Position numbers and translations under genes: made by a program
Assembly (NCBI GenBank): GCA_036257895.1
Contig: DATAES010000087.1
Span: forward strand, 1 to 5,360
Source of the DNA: DATAES01 sp036257895
GTDB lineage: Bacteria; Actinomycetota; Acidimicrobiia; Acidimicrobiales; JACDCH01
Reading direction: 5' to 3'
Length of the DNA stretch: 5,360 bases
Notes under the pieces: model-generated
Databases searched by the model: none
What the model was told of the DNA's origin: nothing
Seen by the model: the letters and a program-made list of their open reading frames with translations, nothing else
Shown: piece after piece, positions 1 to 5,130 of the stretch
Layout of the letters: each line of letters begins with the position of its first letter
Position numbering within the stretch: the first letter of the stretch is position 1

Positions 1-157
1 GCACGAGCACCGCACGGGCCACGTACGGACAGTCGACGAGCTCAGTGACGGCAGCGAGGCCCTCGACGATGAAGTGATCGAGGTGACGGTCCTCGCGCAG
101 CCGCAAGCCTCGGAAATCGTCGAGGCGCGGATCGTCCGGATCGTCGACCGGGATCAA
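1..157 (-). CDS. RNA 2'-O-methyltransferase, SpoU/TrmH family (N-terminal fragment)
   Basis: About 52 N-terminal residues are present and the rest lies beyond the left edge. The translation begins with a D-P-D-D-P-R-L-D-D-F-R-G-L-R stretch, then HFIVEG and a region ending in ARAVLV. This is the usual opening of actinobacterial SpoU/TrmH-type enzymes: a substrate-binding N-domain with a 'DPRL..Y..LR' start and an 'F(I/V)xEG' strand. Such enzymes transfer a methyl group from S-adenosylmethionine to a ribose 2'-OH in rRNA or tRNA. The catalytic knotted domain is not in the window, so the target RNA cannot be assigned. The best start is TTG at 157-155, whose last two bases overlap the TGA stop (156-154) of the upstream oxidoreductase gene, giving a TTGA coupling junction. 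No strong ribosome binding site precedes it, in keeping with translational coupling. The family call rests on the N-terminal pattern alone. Confidence 0.7.
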   Translation of the reverse strand, partial: MIPVDDPDDPRLDDFRGLRLREDRHLDHFIVEGLAAVTELVDCPYVARAVLV

Positions 158-993
158 CCAGCGAGCGGTTGCAGGGCCTTCGCCAACGGCTCGAGCACCG
201 CCGGTGTGTGCGGTGGCGGCAGGTACACGATCCCGAGGTCGAGCCCTGCCTCTGCGAATGCCTCCGCTTCGCCGACCGTTGCGTCGAGGTCGTTCGGGTC
301 GAGGCGGAGATGGGTCGACGTGACGATTTCCGAGGCGTCCCGTCCGATGTCGTCGCAGTGTCCGCGCAGTACGTCGTGCTTGTGCTTGTACACATCGACG
401 CCGCCACCCGGCACGTTCCAGTGCTGCGCCCAACGGGCGACGGTTCGCAGCGTCCGCTGCTCGCCACCGCCGCCGATCACAATCGGCGGATGTGGTTGCT
501 GCACGGGCTTCGGCTCGCAGTACGCCTCGTTGAGTTGGTAGTGCTTGCCCGTGAAGTTCGCCGTGGTCTCGGTGAACAGCTTGACCATGACCTCGACCGC
601 CTCGTCGAACATGTCGAAGCGCTCGCGCAGGGGCGGTAGGTCGATGCCGTAGGCGTCACATTCCTGCTGGTTCCAACCTGCGCCGATGCCGAACTCGAGC
701 CGTCCGTTCGAGATGACGTCGAGGCTGGCGGCCATGTTCGCGAGCACCGCCGGATGCCGGTACACGTTGCCGGTGACGAGCACGCCGACGCGCAGCCGCT
801 TCGTCGCTTGGGCGAGTGCGGTCGTGGTCACCCACCCCTCGAGGCAAGGGCCCGTGTGGTCGGAGAAGATCGGATAGAAGTGGTCGAACGTCCAGCCCGA
901 CTCGAAGAGCTCGATCTCGTCGGCCGCTTGCCAGACGGCCAGCATGTCCGCGAAGTTCGTGTGCTGGGGTGAGGTCTTGATGGCGAAGCGCAT
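154..993 (-). CDS. F420-dependent LLM-class oxidoreductase, Rv1855c-like
   Basis: A luciferase-like (LLM) TIM-barrel flavin/deazaflavin enzyme of 279 residues, near the usual length for the subfamily. Visible signatures are FDHFYP (about 36-41), the VTGNVYRHPAVLA block (about 73-85), GRLEFGIGAGWN (about 97-108) and PPIVIGGGGE (about 169-178). Together these match the Rv1855c-type group of probable coenzyme F420-dependent oxidoreductases. Members use reduced or oxidised F420 for hydride transfer in the cytoplasm. The physiological substrate of this group is not established and cannot be read here. ATG at 993 is preferred over an in-frame GTG at 1008 because a GGGAGA ribosome binding site (1006-1001) lies seven bases before the ATG, and family proteins start with a short 'MRF/MKF' strand. 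It follows the kinase gene by 21 bases and overlaps the methyltransferase start by four bases, so it is probably cotranscribed with both. Confidence 0.9.
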   Translation of the reverse strand: MRFAIKTSPQHTNFADMLAVWQAADEIELFESGWTFDHFYPIFSDHTGPCLEGWVTTTALAQATKRLRVGVLVTGNVYRHPAVLANMAASLDVISNGRLEFGIGAGWNQQECDAYGIDLPPLRERFDMFDEAVEVMVKLFTETTANFTGKHYQLNEAYCEPKPVQQPHPPIVIGGGGEQRTLRTVARWAQHWNVPGGGVDVYKHKHDVLRGHCDDIGRDASEIVTSTHLRLDPNDLDATVGEAEAFAEAGLDLGIVYLPPPHTPAVLEPLAKALQPLAG

Positions 994-1000
994 GCCGCAC

Positions 1001-1006
1001 TCTCCC
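1001..1006 (-). promoter_or_regulatory. Ribosome binding site for the Rv1855c-like oxidoreductase
   Basis: On the minus strand the sequence reads GGGAGA, seven bases before the ATG at 993-991. It is the clearest Shine-Dalgarno match among the five genes of the left operon. It decides the start: the alternative GTG at 1008 would lie upstream of this site. The other three internal junctions are overlaps with no comparable site. Confidence 0.65.
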
Positions 1007-1014
1007 ACGTTTGG

Positions 1015-1749
1015 TCAACCGACGTACGTCCGGGCGGCCCGCAGCGCGTCGGCGCCGTAACCGCCACCGAACAGCGCCGCGTGCACGAGCAGTGGATGCA
1101 ACTGGTGGAGCGCGACTCGCTCCTCGTGGCCCGGCGCGAGTGGGTTCGCCTCGATGTATGCGGCGTAGCAGCGGGCGCCGAAGCCGCCGAACAGGCGCAT
1201 CATCGCGAGATCCGTCTCCCGGTGACCGCCGTGGGCCGCGGGGTCGATCACCCACGTGTTGCCGTGCGTGTCCGCGACGACGTTGCCCCGCCACAGGTCG
1301 CCGTGGATGCGTGACGGCGCTTCCGGCGGGCCGGCGATCTCGCGGATGCGGGCAAAGACCCGGTCGAACGATCTCGCGGCGGTGGCGGGCATCGATCCCT
1401 GGTCGATCGCTTGCCGCAAGTAGGGCTCGACCCGCTTGCTGATGTAGAAGTCCGGCCAGTCGTCCGACGGAGCGTTGTCGAGCGGCAGCGGACCGATGTA
1501 GCCGTTGGCCGGTGCGCCGAACGTCGACGCGCCGAGTCGGTGCATCGCGGCGAGCGCTCGACCGAATGACTCGTCGGCCTGCGGAGTCCACGACGCGGTG
1601 TCGATGCGCTCGATGTGGATCTCGTGCCGTGAGACGGCGAGTACCTCGGGCACGTTCGGGCCGCCGAGGCGTGTCGCCTCCGCGAGCCAGCGCAGTCCGG
1701 TTGCTTCGGCACTGAAGAAGTCGGGCGGCGCATCCGCCCGGCGCTTCAC
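1015..1749 (-). CDS. Fructosamine/ketosamine-3-kinase family protein
   Basis: Kinase-like protein of the fructosamine-3-kinase family, which phosphorylates the 3-hydroxyl of ketoamine adducts on glycated protein amines so that the adduct falls off. Signatures, numbered from an in-frame TTG at 1764, are the catalytic loop HGDLWRGNV (154-162; D156 catalytic, N161 metal-binding) and VIDPAAHGGHRETDLAMM (172-189; D174 metal-binding). WPDFYISKRVEPYLRQ (about 103-118) is also typical. GTG at 1749 is listed as the start because it overlaps the phosphatase stop as GTGA, the same junction found one gene upstream; TTG at 1764 would add five residues (249 instead of 244). Either way the protein starts at the 'FVKRR' strand. 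It lacks the roughly 30-40 residues (first strands and nucleotide loop of the N-lobe) that precede it in the usual proteins of about 290 residues. Bacterial homologues with known activity prefer ribulosamines and erythrulosamines. The upstream LMW phosphatase supports a shared repair role. Confidence 0.88.
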   Translation of the reverse strand: MKRRADAPPDFFSAEATGLRWLAEATRLGGPNVPEVLAVSRHEIHIERIDTASWTPQADESFGRALAAMHRLGASTFGAPANGYIGPLPLDNAPSDDWPDFYISKRVEPYLRQAIDQGSMPATAARSFDRVFARIREIAGPPEAPSRIHGDLWRGNVVADTHGNTWVIDPAAHGGHRETDLAMMRLFGGFGARCYAAYIEANPLAPGHEERVALHQLHPLLVHAALFGGGYGADALRAARTYVG

Positions 1750-2225
1750 GAAGGCAGCTCGCAACGCACGTGCTCGAGCAGGGCGACGCAGGCTTCCTCC
1801 GCGAGGTCGAAAGCGAGGATGAAATCCTTGTCGCCGCCGTACCAGGGGTCGGGGACCTCCTGGTCGTACATGTCATCGGGAAGGAAGGACCGGAGCAGCT
1901 TGACCTTCGCTCGCGCTTCGGGCGTCCGCGCCCGGTTGAGCAAGCGTTGCTCGTTCATGCGATCGACGACGAGGACGAGGTCGAACCGATCGAAGTCATC
2001 GCTCTCGAATCGCCAGACGCGGTGGCGCTCGACGTCGAGACCGCGGCGCCGCGCTTCCTTGATGGTGCGCCGGTCTGGTGGTTCGCCGAGATGCTCGCTG
2101 CTCGTGCCGGCGCTGTCGATGGTGATGCGATCGCCGAGTCCGGCATCGTCGACCAGCCGCCGCATGATCGCTTCGGCCGCGGGGGAGCGGCAGATGTTGC
2201 CCCAGCAGACGAAGCAGAGCCTCAC
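1746..2225 (-). CDS. Low-molecular-weight protein tyrosine phosphatase
   Basis: A cytoplasmic LMW-PTP of 159 residues, the standard length. The P-loop C-X5-R-S is at residues 7-14 (CWGNICRS), with nucleophile C7, phosphate-binding R13 and the second, redox-type cysteine C12. The general-acid D-P loop is D126-P127, in VPDPWYGG. The S-A-G-T segment at 38-41 is also typical. The start is GTG at 2225-2223, four bases inside the upstream oxidoreductase's stop (GTGA); the open frame extends much further upstream but only as antisense-type shadow of that gene. The end overlaps the kinase start in the same way. LMW-PTPs dephosphorylate phosphotyrosine. The human enzyme (PTP-A) has also been shown to remove the 5-phosphate from protein-bound ribulosamine 5-phosphate, generating the substrate of ketosamine-3-kinases. 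Its coupling to the kinase makes that second role attractive here, but this is inference; a signalling role or arsenate-reductase-like activity is less likely. Confidence 0.92.
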   Translation of the reverse strand: MRLCFVCWGNICRSPAAEAIMRRLVDDAGLGDRITIDSAGTSSEHLGEPPDRRTIKEARRRGLDVERHRVWRFESDDFDRFDLVLVVDRMNEQRLLNRARTPEARAKVKLLRSFLPDDMYDQEVPDPWYGGDKDFILAFDLAEEACVALLEHVRCELPS

Positions 2226-3067
2226 CCGCGACGTTCGGCGACGATTGCAGCCTGCTTGTCGAGCAGGGGCAGCACCTGGTCCGCGGCCGCCGACGGGAGC
2301 GCGAACACGCACTCGGTGACGCCGATCGACTCGAAGTGGTCGAGCTTGCCCGGGTCCGGGATCGAACCGAAGGGCACGATCTCCAACTCGTCGGGATCGC
2401 GTCCATGTGACGCGACCAGTTCTCGCAGTTCCGGGAGCGCGTTCGTGAGGCCGCGACCGCCGATCGGGATCCACCCGTCGCCGTACTCGGCGATGTGCTC
2501 GAACAGCTTCGGCCCGGCGGCGCCGCCGAGGAGCACCGGCGGTCCGTTGTGCTGCAGCGGCTTGGGCCACTGCCACGTCGTGCCGAACTGGACGTACTCG
2601 CCGTCGAAGCTCGCCTCGTCCTTGGTCCACAGCTCGCGCATGGCCAGGACGTGCTCGCGTGCCTTGGCGCGCCGGGTGCGGTAATCGACGCCATGGTCGT
2701 TCATCTCGTCCTCGTTCCAACCGAAGCCGATGCCGAGCGAGAGACGGCCACCGGTGAGAAGGTCGAGCGTTGCGGCTGCCTTGGCCGCGACGATCGGATC
2801 GTGCTGCGCGACGAGGAGGATGCCGGTGCCGACGCGGAGGCTCGGCGCGGCCATCGAAGCGGCGGTGAGCGCGACGAACGGGTCGAGGCTGCGGCGGTAC
2901 TCATCGGGCAGCTCGCCCCCGTTGGGATAGGGCGTGCGCCGGCTCGTGGGGATGTGGGTGTGCTCGGGGATCCAGGCAGAGTCGAGGCCGCGCTCTTCGA
3001 CTGCCTTGGCCAGATCGACGATGCCGATCGACACGTCGGTGACGAACATCGTGACGCCGTATCGCAT
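2222..3067 (-). CDS. F420-dependent LLM-class oxidoreductase, Rv2161c-like
   Basis: A complete luciferase-like monooxygenase-fold protein of 281 residues. It starts with the short strand MRYGV. Signatures include AWIPEHTHIP (31-40), SLDPFVALTAAS (60-71), VGTGILLVAQHDPIVAAKAAATLDLLTGGRLSLGIGFGW (79-117) and PPVLLGGAAGPKLFE (176-190). The 'LDP...VGTG.....DP...AK..ATLD..TGGR...G.G.GW' order matches the Rv2161c-type group of probable F420-dependent oxidoreductases. The substrate is unknown. ATG at 3067 is the only sensible start, since the divergent SDR begins 33 bases away at 3101. There is no strong Shine-Dalgarno site. It is the first gene of the five-gene minus-strand run, and its stop overlaps the phosphatase start (GTGA). 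It belongs to a different subfamily from the other LLM enzyme downstream, so the pair is not a recent tandem duplication. Confidence 0.9.
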   Translation of the reverse strand: MRYGVTMFVTDVSIGIVDLAKAVEERGLDSAWIPEHTHIPTSRRTPYPNGGELPDEYRRSLDPFVALTAASMAAPSLRVGTGILLVAQHDPIVAAKAAATLDLLTGGRLSLGIGFGWNEDEMNDHGVDYRTRRAKAREHVLAMRELWTKDEASFDGEYVQFGTTWQWPKPLQHNGPPVLLGGAAGPKLFEHIAEYGDGWIPIGGRGLTNALPELRELVASHGRDPDELEIVPFGSIPDPGKLDHFESIGVTECVFALPSAAADQVLPLLDKQAAIVAERRG

Positions 3068-3100
3068 CGCCCGAGTCTTCCAGACCTACGATCGCCCGCC
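3068..3100. promoter_or_regulatory. Divergent intergenic region; -10-like TACGAT for the SDR
   Basis: Only 33 bases separate two divergent starts, so any promoter for the left operon or for the SDR must lie here or inside the opposing gene. On the plus strand TACGAT at 3087-3092 fits the actinobacterial TAnnnT -10 pattern. It would place transcription start at about 3098-3101, on or next to the ATG at 3101, giving a leaderless mRNA; the SDR has no Shine-Dalgarno site. No convincing -35 is visible. No clear -10 is seen for the minus-strand operon. Confidence 0.35.
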
Positions 3101-4030
3101 ATGATCTGTGAGGGCCGGGTTGTCATCGTGACTGGTGCGGGGCGCGGGATCGGCCGTGCGCATGCATTGGAGTTCGCACGTCAAGGTGCGGCCGTCGTGG
3201 TGAACGACATCGGGGCGGAGCTCGACGGGACGGGCGGTTCGTCGACACCAGCGCAAGAGGTGGTCGACGAGATCGTCGACGGTATGGGTGGTCGCGCGGT
3301 GATCAACGGTGACGACGTTGCCGATTGGGAGGGAGCGCAACGACTCGTCAACACGGCGATCTCGACGTTCGGTGGTTTGGATGTCGTCGTCAACAACGCC
3401 GGATTCGTGCGCGACCGGATGTTCGTGAACGCGACCGAGGACGAGTGGGATGCAGTTGTTCGCGTCCATCTCAAGGGACACTTCTGTGTGTCACGGTGGG
3501 CCGCCGCTTACTGGCGCGATCAGGTGAAGGCCGCCGGGTCGGCCGATGCAGTGGACGCGCGCATCATCAACACGTCTTCGGGCGCGGGTCTCATGGGATC
3601 CGTCGGCCAGGCCGCGTACTCCGCGGCGAAGGCAGGCATCGCCGGGCTCACGTTGGTGCAGGCCGCCGAACTCGGCCGCTACGGGATCACGGCGAACGCG
3701 ATCGCCCCGTCGGCACGGACCCGCATGACCGAGACCGTGTTCGCCGAGATGATGGCCGCGCCGGAGGGGGAGTCGGAGGTGTTCGATGCGATGGCGCCGG
3801 AGAACATCTCGCCGTTGGTCGTGTGGCTCGGGTCGCCGTTGTCCCGTGACGTCACCGGCCGGGTGTTCGAGATCGAAGGCGGGAGAGTCTCCGTCGCCGA
3901 CGGCTGGCAGCACGGCGCCGTGTTCGACAACGGCGCCCGCTGGGACCCGTCGGCTCTCACCCCGGTCATCCACGACCTCCTCGCCTCCGCCCCGACCCCC
4001 GCCCCCGTCTACGGCGCCGCCCCCTCCTAG
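3101..4030 (+). CDS. Short-chain dehydrogenase/reductase, MFE-2/Rv0148-like (3-hydroxyacyl-CoA dehydrogenase type)
   Basis: Classical SDR of 309 residues that oxidises or reduces a hydroxyl/keto group with NAD(P). The Rossmann cofactor motif is TGAGRGIG (11-18), with ND at 35-36 pointing to NAD(H). NNAG is at 98-101, the catalytic serine is S160 in NTSSGAG, and the active-site pair is Y173-x3-K177. The position often held by the tetrad asparagine is histidine in VHLKG (122-126), as seen in the peroxisomal multifunctional enzyme 2 and Rv0148-like branch. The insert after the second strand (LDGTGGSSTPAQEVVDEI) and the longer C-terminal tail with WDPSALTPVI also fit that branch, which acts on 3-hydroxyacyl-CoA or related lipid/steroid intermediates. 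The thiolase gene 1.1 kb away supports beta-oxidation-type metabolism, but the substrate is inferred. The frame is open upstream to 2495, where it would only be antisense to the oxidoreductase; ATG 3101 matches the family N-terminus. Confidence 0.9.
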   Translation: MICEGRVVIVTGAGRGIGRAHALEFARQGAAVVVNDIGAELDGTGGSSTPAQEVVDEIVDGMGGRAVINGDDVADWEGAQRLVNTAISTFGGLDVVVNNAGFVRDRMFVNATEDEWDAVVRVHLKGHFCVSRWAAAYWRDQVKAAGSADAVDARIINTSSGAGLMGSVGQAAYSAAKAGIAGLTLVQAAELGRYGITANAIAPSARTRMTETVFAEMMAAPEGESEVFDAMAPENISPLVVWLGSPLSRDVTGRVFEIEGGRVSVADGWQHGAVFDNGARWDPSALTPVIHDLLASAPTPAPVYGAAPS

Positions 4031-4039
4031 CCCGCTAGA

Positions 4040-4083
4040 CGAATGTTGGTGCGCCGCGGCCCCTATAGGGGCCACGGCGACCC
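4040..4083 (+). repeat. Left arm of inverted repeat, with internal palindrome
   Basis: This 44-base arm equals the reverse complement of 5060-5103 except at 4057 (C, where T is expected) and 4068 (G, where C is expected). Similarity continues weakly inward past three unmatched bases (GTTG-x-CG-x-G, 4087-4095). Inside is a perfect 16-base palindrome at 4058-4073 centred on TATA. It extends outward to 4052-4079 with a single C/A mismatch (4057 versus 4074). Read on the minus strand in one frame it encodes RVAVAPIGAAAHQHS, which is 13/15 identical to the C-terminal tail of the neighbouring gene. Confidence 0.9.
4052..4079. terminator. Possible hairpin terminator after the SDR
   Basis: A GC-rich stem begins 21 bases after the SDR stop. 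It pairs 4052-4063 with 4068-4079 with one mismatch, leaving TATA as the loop. It could end SDR transcription. There is no following T-run (the next bases are A-CCC-TTGG), so it is not a textbook intrinsic terminator. The same palindrome may have another role as part of the flanking repeat. Confidence 0.3.
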
Positions 4084-4119
4084 TTGGTTGCCGCGGAACA
4101 CTGGTGTATGAAATAGACT
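4084..4119 (+). promoter_or_regulatory. Candidate promoter of the AbiEi/DUF559 gene, leaderless
   Basis: TTGGTT at 4084-4089 and TATGAA at 4107-4112 are separated by 17 bases. This spacing would start transcription at about 4119-4120, on the GTG start codon. No Shine-Dalgarno site is present, so a leaderless mRNA is plausible. The stretch from about 4097 to 4150 is visibly more AT-rich than its surroundings. The -35-like hexamer begins at the first base inside the left repeat arm, so a protein bound to the palindrome would touch the promoter; autoregulation by the encoded winged-helix domain is conceivable. Confidence 0.4.
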
Positions 4120-5130
4120 GTGAATGCACGAGAAGTAGAGGAAGTCATTGCACTGCTCGGCGCGGGTCAACACGGGGTCTTCACCGGGGCCCAGGCGCGA
4201 CGACGCGGCGTCACACAGAAACAGCTTCGTCACCGGCTGCAGGCCGGCCGCATCGCTCGCCTGAAGGTCGACATCTTCCGGGTGCGTGACCATCCCTGGA
4301 CGTGGGAGGCGCAGTTGCAAGCGGGGCTCTTCGACGTTGGTCCGGGTGCTGTCCTCAGTCACCGGACCGCCGGACAGCTACACGGATGCTGGCGCTACCG
4401 AAGCCAGAACGCCGTCGAGGTCACCGGCAAGGAGCAGCACGACCACCGGGTGACCTTGGCGCGACTGCACCGTTCAGCAGATGTGCCGGTCGCGCATCGA
4501 ACCGTCGTCTGCGGCTTTCCGGTCACCACCATCGCTCGCACCTGCTTCGACCTCTTCGGCGACCCGGATCCCGGGTTGCGTCACACGACCGAGGGCCGCG
4601 AGCTCCATGCGACGTTGATGAAGCGTGTTCTGAACGACGCGTTGGCGCGCCGAGGACTCACGCTCGGGCAGCTGGCGGTGATCGTCGCGACCATCGGCAA
4701 GCGAGGCCGGCCCGGCTCCGCTCTGACGCGTGGACTCCTCGATGAGCTGGGGCCCGACTACGTACCGCCGGAGTCCGATGGTGAGAGCCTCGTCATGGAG
4801 CTCATCGACGGGATGGGCATCGCGGAACCTGAACGCCAAGTGCTCCTCAGTGATGAGCACGGATGGATCGGAACGGTCGACTTCCTCTGGCGCCGAGCGG
4901 CGTTCGTCCTCGAGCTCGATGGGCAGTGGCACGACGGTCCGCTCGATCAAACGGCCGATGCCGAGCGCGATCGGCGGATCGAGGCGCTCGGTCTCAGGGT
5001 GTTGCGGGTCAGGTACCGAGATGTCGTGGCCAATCCGGGTACGTTCACCCGCCAACTTCGGGTCGCCGTGGCCCGTATAGGGGCCACGGCGCACCAACAT
5101 TCGCCGGGCGGGGAGCCGGAGGTCAGTTGA
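4120..5130 (+). CDS. AbiEi-type winged-helix protein with C-terminal DUF559/Vsr-like nuclease-fold domain
   Basis: A 336-residue cytoplasmic protein. Residues about 6-56 form the AbiEi-type antitoxin winged helix (GVFTGAQARRRGVTQKQLRHRLQAGRI region). The middle carries the family's usual marks: VLSHRTAGQLHG (78-89) and GFPVTTIARTCFDL (132-145). The C-terminal part resembles DUF559/Vsr-like endonuclease-fold domains: TVDF (D254), LELDGQWH (E265, D267, H271), ERDRRIEALGLRVLRVRYRD (282-301). The acidic and histidine residues are present, so nuclease activity is possible but unproven. Such fusions are common and often multicopy in actinobacteria, and are annotated as type IV toxin-antitoxin AbiEi-family proteins; no AbiEii nucleotidyltransferase toxin is adjacent. 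GTG 4120 is the first start after an in-frame TAG at 4114. Residues 314-328 are encoded by the right repeat arm and the last eight lie beyond it. The stop overlaps the thiolase 3' end by eight bases. The opening codons are AT-richer than those of its neighbours. Confidence 0.85.
   Translation: MNAREVEEVIALLGAGQHGVFTGAQARRRGVTQKQLRHRLQAGRIARLKVDIFRVRDHPWTWEAQLQAGLFDVGPGAVLSHRTAGQLHGCWRYRSQNAVEVTGKEQHDHRVTLARLHRSADVPVAHRTVVCGFPVTTIARTCFDLFGDPDPGLRHTTEGRELHATLMKRVLNDALARRGLTLGQLAVIVATIGKRGRPGSALTRGLLDELGPDYVPPESDGESLVMELIDGMGIAEPERQVLLSDEHGWIGTVDFLWRRAAFVLELDGQWHDGPLDQTADAERDRRIEALGLRVLRVRYRDVVANPGTFTRQLRVAVARIGATAHQHSPGGEPEVS
5060..5103 (-). repeat. Right arm of inverted repeat, inside the 3' end of the AbiEi/DUF559 gene
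   Basis: Inverted copy of 4040-4083 (42/44 match). It lies wholly within the coding sequence, specifying residues 314-328 (RVAVARIGATAHQHS). Its outer end is 20 bases from the thiolase stop codon. The outer flank (GGCGCACC) and inner flank (GGTCGCC) of the core are themselves near-complements differing by one base, so the full unit is close to a palindrome of about 40 bases. Confidence 0.9.
5064..5091. terminator. Possible bidirectional hairpin between convergent genes
   Basis: Perfect 11-base stem, 5064-5074 with 5081-5091, around the six-base loop GTATAG. For the minus-strand thiolase it begins 32 bases after the stop and could act as a terminator; for the plus-strand gene it lies before the stop codon and would be read through. 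No T-run follows on either strand. The role is therefore uncertain, but the fold is clear. Confidence 0.35.

Larger units (their letters stand above)
4040..5103. mobile_element. Putative single-gene element bounded by 44-bp inverted repeats
   Basis: A 1064-base segment whose ends are 44-base inverted repeats matching at 42 positions. It lies between the stops of two convergent metabolic genes (10 bases after the SDR stop; 20 bases beyond the thiolase stop). Inside is one gene, an AbiEi/DUF559-type protein, and its short promoter region. There is no transposase, integrase or reverse transcriptase. I looked for a target-site duplication outside the arms (4031-4039 versus 5104-5112) and found no convincing direct repeat. 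The gene's last nine codons and stop lie outside the right arm, so the frame runs out of the element. Mobility is inferred from architecture only. An alternative is two copies of a dispersed palindromic repeat that happen to flank the gene, or regulatory and terminator hairpins. Confidence 0.45.

Noticed and set aside
74..639. Plus-strand open frames over the left edge
   Set aside because: They overlap the oxidoreductase and methyltransferase on the other strand and have no coherent protein features.
656..1876. Long minus-strand open frame of 406 codons across the kinase and oxidoreductase genes
   Set aside because: Arginine-rich, low-complexity translation in the alternative frame of high-GC genes; both underlying genes have clear conserved motifs in other frames.
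2226..2720. N-terminal extension of the phosphatase frame
   Set aside because: The added residues are a shadow of the upstream oxidoreductase; the phosphatase P-loop sits at the normal position from GTG 2225.
2495..3100. Open plus-strand frame extending the SDR upstream by about 200 codons
   Set aside because: It is antisense to the well-supported oxidoreductase gene, has no family resemblance, and the SDR N-terminus matches its family from ATG 3101.
3491..4129. Minus-strand open frame of 212 codons opposite the SDR
   Set aside because: It is a glycine/arginine-rich antisense shadow. Only its first part, over the left repeat arm, is of interest, and that is reported as repeat homology and not as a gene.
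4474..5100. Minus-strand open frame of 208 codons opposite the AbiEi/DUF559 gene
   Set aside because: No recognisable domain and an antisense shadow of a gene with conserved family motifs.
4031..5112. Target-site duplication flanking the inverted repeats
   Set aside because: Comparing the bases just outside each arm (CCCGCTAGA and CCGGGCGGG) gave no convincing direct repeat, so insertion is not proven by this test.
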